Below, piece after piece: positions 8,777 to 16,826 of a stretch of DNA of 64,000 nt. Where the stretch lies: assembly GCA_039915085.1 (NCBI GenBank), contig JBDSOC010000172.1, forward strand, positions 7,105 to 71,104. Direction: 5' to 3'. The notes under the pieces are model-generated. The model ran no database searches, was not told the origin of the DNA, and saw only the letters and a program-made list of their open reading frames with translations. Origin of the DNA: JACMLD01 sp039915085 (GTDB lineage: Bacteria; Bacteroidota; Bacteroidia; Chitinophagales; Chitinophagaceae). The position numbers and the translations under genes were made by a program. Numbering within the stretch: position 1 is the stretch's first letter; every line of letters starts with the position of its first letter.

Positions 8777-9397
8777 ATGACTGCAGCAATAGATACAATC
8801 ATTTTTGATTTAGGCGGGGTTCTTTTAGACTGGAACCCTTTGTATGTGTACGATGACAATTATTTTGAAAGCCGGGAGAAAAGAGATTATTTTTTTTCAA
8901 CGGTGTGTAACAGCGACTGGAATGAGGAACAGGATGCAGGCCGTCCAATCAGTGAAGGAACCGAAGAACTGATAAAAAAATTTCCGGAATGGGAACAGCC
9001 CATACGTGATTTTTATGGCCGCTGGACGGAAATGCTGCGCGGAACTATTCCGGAAACAGTAGAAATTTTGCGTAAGCTGAAACAAAGTGGCAAATACAAA
9101 TTGTATGCACTTACCAACTGGCAAGCTGAGCTTTTTCAGATTGCGCTGGTAAGACATAGTTTTTTATATTGGTTTGATGGCAGGCTGGTAAGTGGCGTTG
9201 AAAAAACAAGAAAACCATTTCCAGAATTTTATAACCTGCTTTTAAGCCGTTATACTATTACTGCTGCCCATGCTATTTTTATTGATGACAACCTGCGCAA
9301 TGTGGCAGCCGCGGAAGCAGTGGGAATAAAAAGCATCCATTTTCAATCACCGGTTCAATTGGCAACCGCATTGAAAGAATTAAAGATTGATATATAA
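8777..9397 (+). CDS. HAD superfamily hydrolase (HAD-IA, YihX-like)
   Basis: A 206-residue phosphatase-like protein. Motif I is IIFDLGGVLLDW, with the nucleophile Asp in FDLGG. Motif II is the Thr in YALTNWQAE. Motif III is the Lys in GVEKTRKPFPEFY. Motif IV is FIDDNLRNVAAAEAVG. The FDLGGVL variant, instead of FDxDG, is usual in the YihX/HAD-IA branch that dephosphorylates small sugar phosphates such as glucose-1-phosphate or FMN. The substrate cannot be assigned. It appears to be a single-gene unit. Confidence 0.9.
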   Translation: MTAAIDTIIFDLGGVLLDWNPLYVYDDNYFESREKRDYFFSTVCNSDWNEEQDAGRPISEGTEELIKKFPEWEQPIRDFYGRWTEMLRGTIPETVEILRKLKQSGKYKLYALTNWQAELFQIALVRHSFLYWFDGRLVSGVEKTRKPFPEFYNLLLSRYTITAAHAIFIDDNLRNVAAAEAVGIKSIHFQSPVQLATALKELKIDI

Positions 9398-9456
9398 AAG
9401 AGGCTTATATTTTAATTTACGGTCAAAATGAATATTTTGTGTGAAATATAAACCTT

Positions 9457-9999
9457 ATGGCCGAATCACAACTCCTTCCTGTTACCGAATCTATGATGGA
9501 ATGCAAATGTTGTTTTGAAAAAATCAACGCGGCAGATCAGTTTTGCCAGAAATGTGGATTCCCGCTGAAAGGATCTGAAGAAGAACAAAATCAATTCTTC
9601 TATAACCGGAATTACCAGCACATGGAGATAAATGCGCTGGATAAAAAAATAAAAAGCGCAACTACTACTTTATATGTACTGGCGGGTTTATCCTTTTTAA
9701 TTGGAATTATTTATTTTTCTGTTAACCCGGCAGAGGATAATGGCTCAGCAATACTTATTACATACACTGTGATAGCAATCATCTATTTATTACTGGGTGT
9801 GTGGGCAAAGACCAAACCGGTTGCTTCTATCATCTCCGGCATGGTGCTGTATATTTTAATAGAATTAATGGGCGCTATTGAGAATCCGGCAAGTATTTTC
9901 AGGGGCATAATTTTAAAAATCATTATTATCAGCTATCTTATCAAAGGCCTGATGTCGGCCATAGAAGCAGAAAAAATAAGAAAGCAACATAATATTTAA
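9457..9999 (+). CDS. Zinc-ribbon membrane protein
   Basis: The 180-residue protein has an N-terminal zinc ribbon (CKCCFEKINAADQFCQKCG; knuckles CxxC and CxxC, about residues 17-38). Four membrane helices follow, filling residues 65-165. The function is unknown. Its stop codon overlaps the ATG of the CPBP protease by 1 nt (TAATG), so the two are translationally coupled. The shared zinc-ribbon layout suggests that the products act together at the membrane. Confidence 0.75.
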   Translation: MAESQLLPVTESMMECKCCFEKINAADQFCQKCGFPLKGSEEEQNQFFYNRNYQHMEINALDKKIKSATTTLYVLAGLSFLIGIIYFSVNPAEDNGSAILITYTVIAIIYLLLGVWAKTKPVASIISGMVLYILIELMGAIENPASIFRGIILKIIIISYLIKGLMSAIEAEKIRKQHNI

Positions 10000-10772
10000 T
10001 GGAGATAGCAGGTGAAGAAATAATAGAAGTGCAAGTATGCATCCATTGCAATCAGCCCATTACCGGGGAAGCAAGGTATTGCAACCATTGTGGTGCGTTG
10101 CAGGCTGTACCCGATATTGAAGAAGCCATACAAAAACAACAAAGACTTGTTACTCTTTCTATTTTCTTTGGTGTACACCTCATCATTTGTCTTTTTTCCA
10201 ATTTTACAGAGTATACAAGGGGCATTATCCCATTACTGATAGTTGATGGTGTGCTTTCAACATTTACCCTGGTATATGTTGTTTTGTTTTGGGCTGAAAT
10301 AAAAAAGCTTTTTAAATGGAAAAGCTTTTCACCGGTCAAAGTAATTTCCTATGCCTCTGCAGCGGTGATTGCCGCCACAGTAGTTAACTATGCTGTGAAA
10401 TGGCTTAATAAAACCATATTTGATACCGACTTATATTATTATTCTGCTTTCCGTGATTTAAAGTATGCAAAGCTGGCTACTATCCTTATGGTGGCTCTGC
10501 AACCGGCCATCTTTGAAGAACTTGCCTTTCGTGGTGTAATGCAGGAAGGATTAAATAAAATAACGGATACCAAACAAGCCATTTTCATATCAGCTTTTCT
10601 GTTTACGATCCTGCATATGAGCTTTATTTCTTTTTTCTGGCTGATGCCTTTTGCCTTATGGCTTGGCTACGTTCGTATGAAAGAAAAAACCATCTGGTAT
10701 GGTATGATTATTCATTTTTGTTTCAATACAACCGCCTGCTTCCTGGAGTTTTCTGAATTAAATTTGTTTTGA
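9999..10772 (+). CDS. CPBP family intramembrane metalloprotease with N-terminal zinc ribbon
   Basis: A 257-residue multi-span protein. The zinc ribbon is at residues 14-34 (CIHCNQPITGEARYCNHCG). The CPBP (Abi/Rce1-like) motifs are all present: EELAFRGVMQEGL (motif 1, Glu-Glu-x3-Arg), FTILHMSF (motif 2, His) and IIHFCFNTTA (motif 3, His near the end). These residues form the intramembrane active site of the family, which processes prenylated proteins in eukaryotes and serves in bacteriocin immunity in bacteria. It is coupled to the upstream zinc-ribbon gene. The substrate is unknown. Confidence 0.88.
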   Translation: MEIAGEEIIEVQVCIHCNQPITGEARYCNHCGALQAVPDIEEAIQKQQRLVTLSIFFGVHLIICLFSNFTEYTRGIIPLLIVDGVLSTFTLVYVVLFWAEIKKLFKWKSFSPVKVISYASAAVIAATVVNYAVKWLNKTIFDTDLYYYSAFRDLKYAKLATILMVALQPAIFEELAFRGVMQEGLNKITDTKQAIFISAFLFTILHMSFISFFWLMPFALWLGYVRMKEKTIWYGMIIHFCFNTTACFLEFSELNLF

Positions 10773-10867
10773 GGGAAATAAACACGAATTATGACTCATT
10801 ACACTAATGCAGACCAATGGGGTGAAACCATCGTTTAATCTGATACATTTCTTATTATAATAAGATT

Positions 10868-11701
10868 CTACCTTTTCTTACCGGTATTAAAAGTAAGTCC
10901 CAGGCTCAATACCATTTCAGCGGTACCAAATGCCTGGCGTGCAGTGCCTTTGTATATTTTCAGGTTGGAATAACGCGCATAGTCAAGCTTACCTGCAAAT
11001 TCCAGATAAACATGCTTGTAAAAAGTAGAACGCAACGCTCCTTCAATGCCGGTATTCCATCCGCCCAGTTGAAAACCAGGTTTGTTTCCGGGTTGATCAA
11101 AAAATTTATTTTCTACATGCGGAATAACCGGGCCAATACCAAATTTCGACAAACCGTCAATTTGTATGGAACCTTTTTTATTGGCCGCCAGGTGCCAGCG
11201 TTTTACAATATTGAATAAAAGAAAGTTGGCCCCATTATTCAAAAAATAATAAGAACTGCTGTCTGCTCCGGATCCATCATTTTGCAGGAAGTGTGCAATG
11301 CCGTCGTAAGGCTTACTGTTCATTGTACCTTTTATATGAACCAGTTGATCGTCTTCAAAAATAAATTTAGTATGATCAAAATTTATTTCGATACCCCAAT
11401 CTTTTTTATTGCCAAAGAAATAACCAATGCGGTAATTATACTGCGGAATGGTAAACGCTTTCGAAAAAAGGCCTTCGTCCCAACCACGGTGATCATGACC
11501 TTTAATATTCCTGAATGCATAATCATTGCCCAGTTCCGGCTGACTAATTTTTAAATTGCTGTGGGTATACCATTCTGTATTGTATCCCCATGAAAAATAG
11601 AATTCGCCGCGGAGGTGCGGTGCTGTTTGCGCATTGCTAATGGAAGGGAATAAAAATAATATTGCAATTACCGCCGGTAAAAAAATCCTTATCTGCCTCA
11701 T
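10868..11701 (-). CDS. Secreted outer-membrane beta-barrel-like protein
   Basis: A 277-residue protein with a signal peptide (MRQIRIFLPAVIAILFLFPSISNAQ). Alternating aromatic strands follow (GEFYFSWGYNTEWYT, YNYRIGYFFGNKKDWGIEINFDHTKF) and a C-terminal strand ends LSLGLTFNTGKKR. The pattern is that of a small outer-membrane barrel. The family was not recognised. It is downstream of metH in the same direction but 214 nt away, and is probably an independent unit. Confidence 0.65.
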   Translation of the reverse strand: MRQIRIFLPAVIAILFLFPSISNAQTAPHLRGEFYFSWGYNTEWYTHSNLKISQPELGNDYAFRNIKGHDHRGWDEGLFSKAFTIPQYNYRIGYFFGNKKDWGIEINFDHTKFIFEDDQLVHIKGTMNSKPYDGIAHFLQNDGSGADSSSYYFLNNGANFLLFNIVKRWHLAANKKGSIQIDGLSKFGIGPVIPHVENKFFDQPGNKPGFQLGGWNTGIEGALRSTFYKHVYLEFAGKLDYARYSNLKIYKGTARQAFGTAEMVLSLGLTFNTGKKR

Positions 11702-11915
11702 AATTTCTTGTTGTGGTTTCTGCTTATTACAAGCTGCAAAGATATTTTGTTTGTGGATTCGCTGTACGATTCAATTGTTAAGCGTCAATCCCAGCTTTTT
11801 AATCATCAAAAATGTAAAATCTTCATTTTACCAAAGAGGTAAAGGAGGTTTTCGCAGAGAAAAAGAGGAATGCCGGTAAGCATCCGATTAATCTACAAAT
11901 CTTCCCAAATCTCTG

Positions 11916-14642
11916 TTATGCATCATAATCAAGCACGGGCCTTAACCATCTTTCTGCTTCATTCAATGGCATGCCTTTTCTTTTGGCGTAATCTTCTACC
12001 TGGTTCTTATCAATTTTACCAACACCAAAATATTTGCTCTCAGGGTTGGCAAAATACCAGCCGGAAACAGAAGAAGCGGGGTACATAGCCAGTGACTCAG
12101 TTAATGTGATACCAGTTGCTTCTTTTCCACCCAACAGGTTAAACAGTTTGTATTTTTCTGTATGATCAGGGCAGGCAGGATAACCTGGTGCCGGACGTAT
12201 CCCCAAATAGGACTCTTTAATCAGTTCTTCATTGGTTAAATGCTCGTCAGTTGCATAACCCCAGTATTGTTTACGTACTTTTTCATGCAGCAGTTCTGCA
12301 AATGCTTCTGCTAACCTGTCTGCAAGCGCCTGCAAAGTGATCTTATTATAATCATCCAGTGCGGTTTCAAACCGTTTTATATGAGGTTCTATACCTTCAA
12401 TGGTTACAGTGAATGCGCCAACGTAATCCTGTTTTCCTGTTGATGCCGGTGCAATAAAATCTGTGAGAGAAATATTAGGCTGACCATCCGCTTTTTTTAT
12501 TTGCTGGCGCAAAGATTCCAGGTTAACAGTTGTTGATTTGTCTGTAACTGTGATGGTATCTTTCCCGTCACTATTGGCTGGCCAGAAACCAATTACGCCG
12601 CGTGGATGAAGCCATTTCTCTTTTATAATCTGTTGTAATAATTTTTGTGCATCGTTGTATAATTTGGTTGCTTCTTTTCCTACTTTCTCATCGCTTAATA
12701 TTTGAGGAAATTTACCGTGCAATTCCCAGGCAATAAAAAATGGCTGCCAGTCAATGTATTTTGCTATTTCTTCCAGGGGTACATCTGCAAAAATTTTATT
12801 ACCAGTAAATGTGGGTGCTACCGGAGTAAAATTATTCCAGTCGATTTTTACTTTGTTCTTTTGTGCGGCTTCCAGACTCAAAAATTGCTTTACTGATTTC
12901 TTATTGGCAAAATCTTCTTTTAATTTTGTGTATTCCTTTTTTAAATTGCCCAGAAAAACCGGTTTCTGATCATTTAATAACGAACCTGCTACTGTAACGC
13001 TTCTCGATGCATCCAGCACATGCACAACACCTTCATCATATTGCGGCGCAATTTTTACGGCTGTGTGCATACGTGAGGTGGTTGCTCCGCCTATCAATAG
13101 TGGCTGGCTCATTCCCCTGCGTTTCATTTCATGTGCCACATGTACCATTTCATCCAGTGAAGGCGTAATTAAACCACTCAAACCTATAATATCTACTTTT
13201 TCTTTTATAGCTGTGTCTAATATTTTATCAGTAGCTACCATTACCCCCAGGTCAATAATATCATAGCCATTGCAGCCCAGTACAACACCCACAATGTTTT
13301 TGCCTATATCATGCACATCTCCTTTTACGGTGGCCAGTAAAATTTTTGCAGCACCAGCGCCTTCTTCATTTACAGTACCAGCAGCTAAATGCGCCTGTCT
13401 TCTTAATTCTTTTTCTGCTTCAATAAACGGGGTAAGAACGGCAACAGATTTCTTCATCACCCGGGCGCTTTTTACAACCTGGGGCAAAAACATTTTACCA
13501 CTGCCAAATAAATCCCCCACTACATTCATACCATCCATCAGCGGACCTTCAATTACATCCAGTGGTTTTGGATATTTCTGCCGCGCTTCTTCTGTATCTG
13601 CTTCAATATAATCAGTAATACCATTTACCAGTGAATGTTTTAAACGTTCTTCTACGCTTGTATTTCTCCAGGCATCATCTTTTACAATTTCTTTTCCTTT
13701 AGCCTTTACTGTTTCCGCAAAATTGATAAGGCGTTCTGTTGCTTCATTATTGTCATTCTTCCGGTTGAGTATAACGTCTTCGCACATTTCTTTTAATTGC
13801 GGCTCTATCTCATCATAAATTACCAGCTGACCGGCGTTTACAATGCCCATATCCATTCCAGCTTTGATTGCATAAAACAGGAACACACTGTGTATCGCTT
13901 CCCGCACATGATCATTACCCCTGAAAGAAAAAGAGACATTACTTACACCACCGCTGATTTTTGCAAGCGGCATCAATTTTTTTATTTCTTTGGTAGCCTC
14001 AATAAAATCTACTGCGTAATTATTGTGTTCTTCAATACCAGTTGCTATGGCAAAGATATTCGGGTCGAAAATAATATCCTGCGCATCATAACCAACCTGC
14101 TCTGTTAAAATTTTGTATGCACGATGACATATTTCAATTTTACGTTCTTTGGTATCCGCCTGTCCTTTTTCATCAAAGGCCATTACAATAACCGATGCGC
14201 CATATGCCTGGCAAATAATAGCCTGTTCAATAAATTTTTCTTCTCCTTCTTTCATAGAGATGGAGTTAACAATACATCTTCCCTGTACGCATTTCAATCC
14301 CGCTTCTATAATTGGAAATTTTGAACTGTCCAGCATAATCGGAATTTTGGCAATATCCGGTTCGCTTTGTACCAGGTTGATGAAGGTTGTCATGGCTTCC
14401 ACGCCATCCAGCATGGCATCATCCATATTTACATCAAGTATCTGCGCACCATTTTCTACCTGCTGCCTTGCCACGCTAAGCGCTTCCTCATATTTATTTT
14501 CTTTGATAAGGCGTGCAAATTTCTTTGAACCCGTTACGTTGGTTCTTTCACCCACATTTACAAAGTTGGTTTCAGGACGAACGATTAAAGGTTCTAACCC
14601 GCTTAAACGCAGGTAGGGTTTTATAACTTTTTGATCTGACAT
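11916..14642 (-). CDS. metH: Cobalamin-dependent methionine synthase, folate/B12/SAM part
   Basis: This 908-residue protein carries the C-terminal three modules of MetH: a pterin-binding barrel at residues 1-270 (FVNVGERTNVTGSKKF, DVNMDDAMLDG), a cobalamin-binding module at about 320-580 with the axial-ligand motif GDVHDIGKN, and a reactivation domain from about 590 to the end (RPAPGYPACPDHTEK binds SAM). It transfers methyl from methyl-tetrahydrofolate to homocysteine through B12. The homocysteine-binding module is encoded separately upstream at 14775-15788, 132 nt away on the same strand. Splitting of MetH in this way is widespread in Bacteroidetes and is not a frameshift here. Confidence 0.96.
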   Translation of the reverse strand: MSDQKVIKPYLRLSGLEPLIVRPETNFVNVGERTNVTGSKKFARLIKENKYEEALSVARQQVENGAQILDVNMDDAMLDGVEAMTTFINLVQSEPDIAKIPIMLDSSKFPIIEAGLKCVQGRCIVNSISMKEGEEKFIEQAIICQAYGASVIVMAFDEKGQADTKERKIEICHRAYKILTEQVGYDAQDIIFDPNIFAIATGIEEHNNYAVDFIEATKEIKKLMPLAKISGGVSNVSFSFRGNDHVREAIHSVFLFYAIKAGMDMGIVNAGQLVIYDEIEPQLKEMCEDVILNRKNDNNEATERLINFAETVKAKGKEIVKDDAWRNTSVEERLKHSLVNGITDYIEADTEEARQKYPKPLDVIEGPLMDGMNVVGDLFGSGKMFLPQVVKSARVMKKSVAVLTPFIEAEKELRRQAHLAAGTVNEEGAGAAKILLATVKGDVHDIGKNIVGVVLGCNGYDIIDLGVMVATDKILDTAIKEKVDIIGLSGLITPSLDEMVHVAHEMKRRGMSQPLLIGGATTSRMHTAVKIAPQYDEGVVHVLDASRSVTVAGSLLNDQKPVFLGNLKKEYTKLKEDFANKKSVKQFLSLEAAQKNKVKIDWNNFTPVAPTFTGNKIFADVPLEEIAKYIDWQPFFIAWELHGKFPQILSDEKVGKEATKLYNDAQKLLQQIIKEKWLHPRGVIGFWPANSDGKDTITVTDKSTTVNLESLRQQIKKADGQPNISLTDFIAPASTGKQDYVGAFTVTIEGIEPHIKRFETALDDYNKITLQALADRLAEAFAELLHEKVRKQYWGYATDEHLTNEELIKESYLGIRPAPGYPACPDHTEKYKLFNLLGGKEATGITLTESLAMYPASSVSGWYFANPESKYFGVGKIDKNQVEDYAKRKGMPLNEAERWLRPVLDYDA

Positions 14643-14774
14643 AATTTTTTATTTCCTTTTTTCCGTCTGGTGAGGACACCGGCCGGGCTACTAAATTGCT
14701 GATTTGTAATTGAGTGATTTCTTTTGATGACAAACCCCCAATAAATTTCAACATCCCTAAACCGAAACCCAAAA

Positions 14775-15788
14775 TCAAAGTGCTGTTTCATACACCGGTA
14801 ATTCTCTCGGCGCAAACTTGGCTACTTCATCTGCAATATGCTTAATATGATCAGGTGTTGTACCGCAACAGCCACCTACAATATTCAACCAGCCATTAGC
14901 GGCCCATTCTTCAATGATATGCGCGGTTTCATGCGGTTGCTCATCATATTCACCAAACGCATTGGGTAAACCTGCATTTGGATAAGCTGATGTATAGCAG
15001 CCAGCTATCTGGCTCAGTTCTTCTATATGCGGCCTCATTTCCTGCGCACCCAACGCACAGTTTAAACCTATACTCAATGGTTTTGCATGCATTACCGAAA
15101 CATAAAACGCTTCCAGTGTTTGCCCGCTTAATGTGCGGCCGCTGGCATCAGTTATGGTACCGCTGATCATCACCGGCAATTCCTTTTGTTTTGTATCGCG
15201 GAAATATTTCTTAGCGGCATAAATAGCTGCTTTCGCATTAAGCGTATCAAAAATTGTTTCAATCAGTAAAAGATCTACGCTGCCTTCTACCAAACCTTTT
15301 ATTTGTTCTATATAAGCAGCAACTACTTCGTCAAAAGTTACAGCACGGTAACCAGGATTATTTACATCGGGTGATAAAGACAATGTTTTATTTAACGGCC
15401 CAATGGCACCCGCAACAAAACGTGGTTTCGATGAGTTCCTGGCTGTATATTCATCGGCTGCTGTTCTGGCGCATTTGGCTGAAGCAAGATTCATTTCAAA
15501 AGCTATTGGCTGCATATCATAATCTGCCTGCGCAATTACTGTACTGCTAAAAGTATTGGTTTCAATTATATCTGCACCTGCTTCCAGATACTGTTTATGT
15601 ATACCAATAATGATGTCGGGCTGGGTAATGCTCAGCAGGTCATTGTTTCCTTTTACGTCTGTATGCCAATCTTTAAACCGTTCTCCGCGGTAATCCTTTT
15701 CTTCCAGCTTATGGCGCTGTATCATAGTGCCCATGGCTCCGTCGATGATGAGGATGCGTTTTTTTAATTCGTTTCTGATATCTGTCAT
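14775..15788 (-). CDS. Homocysteine S-methyltransferase subunit (N-terminal MetH module)
   Basis: The 337-residue protein matches the first module of MetH. It starts with LKKRILIIDGAMGTMIQRHKLEE. It carries the zinc-thiolate ligands Cys in IGLNCALGAQEM and Cys-Cys in IVGGCCGTTPDHI. The zinc activates the homocysteine thiol for methyl transfer. It is the first gene of a two-gene operon with the rest of MetH. The two proteins must form a complex for activity. A strong Bacteroidetes promoter precedes it. Confidence 0.95.
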   Translation of the reverse strand: MTDIRNELKKRILIIDGAMGTMIQRHKLEEKDYRGERFKDWHTDVKGNNDLLSITQPDIIIGIHKQYLEAGADIIETNTFSSTVIAQADYDMQPIAFEMNLASAKCARTAADEYTARNSSKPRFVAGAIGPLNKTLSLSPDVNNPGYRAVTFDEVVAAYIEQIKGLVEGSVDLLLIETIFDTLNAKAAIYAAKKYFRDTKQKELPVMISGTITDASGRTLSGQTLEAFYVSVMHAKPLSIGLNCALGAQEMRPHIEELSQIAGCYTSAYPNAGLPNAFGEYDEQPHETAHIIEEWAANGWLNIVGGCCGTTPDHIKHIADEVAKFAPRELPVYETAL

Positions 15789-16088
15789 AGCATTAATTTT
15801 TAGTTTACTGTAAAGGAACAGGGCTTACAAACAAACAGGTTGCTAAATAATATAACCTTGCAGGCTGACTATATATAATGGTCAAAACCACACAACTGGT
15901 TATACGATACTTTCTAAACTATTAACGAGGAAATTTTGGAGAATCTGTCCAGAATAATCATCGTTTATTAGTTCAGTTTTTAAACAGGCTGAACAATAAA
16001 CAAATCCGCCTGTAATGGAGGGGCAAAATTACAATAAGTAAGTGTAATAACAAAGGGCTGGTTATGTTAAATACCATCCGGGGCCGGC
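15789..16088 (-). other. Leader and intergenic region of the metH operon
   Basis: The promoter near 16024-16053 predicts a leader of about 225 nt before the ATG at 15788. It contains small hairpins, such as AACCA/TGGTT around 15884-15899, but I see neither the SAM-I core nor a cobalamin box. A leader this long is unusual for a simple promoter and could carry an unrecognised regulatory RNA. No ORF is present. Confidence 0.45.
16024..16053 (-). promoter_or_regulatory. Bacteroidetes-type promoter for the metH operon
   Basis: On the minus strand TTG (16053-16051) and TAATTTTG (16031-16024) are separated by exactly 19 nt, an excellent fit to the Bacteroidetes consensus. It lies between the recR stop codon and the metH leader, so metH is transcribed independently of recR. 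Confidence 0.75.
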
Positions 16089-16709
16089 TTAGCGCCCTGA
16101 GACATAATTTTCAACAGGTAAGCGGCTTTGAAGGCTCCGCGCAAGTGTCATTTCATCAGCATATTCCAGTTCTCCGCCAAAAGCTATGCCGCGGGAAATA
16201 GTGGTAATGCGGAGCGAAAGCCCCTGTAACTTCTTCTGGACGTAGTAAATAGTGGTATCTCCCTGAATATTGGGGTTAAGGGCAAAGATGAGCTCTTCCG
16301 TAGTTTCTTTGTGTATGCGGTTGACCAGGGATTCTATATTCAATTGATCCGGTCCAATGCCATCCAGCGGAGAAATAATACCTCCAAGAACATGGTAAAC
16401 GCCGTTAAACTGCTGTGTACTTTCTATGGCAATTACATCCCGGATGTTTTCTACTACGCAGATAATTTGTTGCTGGCGCATACTATTGGCGCAAATAGAA
16501 CAGATATCAGCATCTGCAATATTGCAGCAACGCTGACAGTATTTAATCTGTTCGCGCATTTTAATGATGGCTTCCCCGAATGCAGTAACTTTTTCGGGAG
16601 CTGTCTTCAATAATTGTAAAACCAGGCGCAGGGCCGTTTTTTTTCCGATACCCGGCAATTTGGCAAATTCATTCACCGCATTTTCCAATAAAGAAGAAGA
16701 GAATTGCAT
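16089..16709 (-). CDS. recR: Recombination protein RecR
   Basis: The 206-residue product is full length. An N-terminal helix-hairpin-helix (FAKLPGIGKKTALRLVLQLL) precedes a four-cysteine zinc finger (CQRCCNIADADICSIC). The Toprim domain follows (ICVVENIRDVIAIE, YHVLGGIISPLDGIGPDQL) with a Walker-B-like tail. It works with RecO, whose tail is at 2-424, to load RecA. It is transcribed alone and is separated from metH by the metH promoter. Confidence 0.96.
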   Translation of the reverse strand: MQFSSSLLENAVNEFAKLPGIGKKTALRLVLQLLKTAPEKVTAFGEAIIKMREQIKYCQRCCNIADADICSICANSMRQQQIICVVENIRDVIAIESTQQFNGVYHVLGGIISPLDGIGPDQLNIESLVNRIHKETTEELIFALNPNIQGDTTIYYVQKKLQGLSLRITTISRGIAFGGELEYADEMTLARSLQSRLPVENYVSGR

Positions 16710-16826
16710 GGGCCAAAGTTAAGTTGATTGGTTGATTAGTTGACTGTTTGCCCCGGAAGAAAGTCCTCCTTAAATGCAACAAATGTCTTTAGCCATTTAA
16801 CTTTTCAACCAATAAAAAAATCAACT

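Noticed and set aside
14643..14774. Frameshift joining the two metH parts
   Set aside because: The 132-nt spacer has stop codons in all frames and separate starts; split MetH is usual in Bacteroidetes.
15789..16024. SAM or cobalamin riboswitch before metH
   Set aside because: Neither the SAM-I core nor a B12 box is present in the leader.
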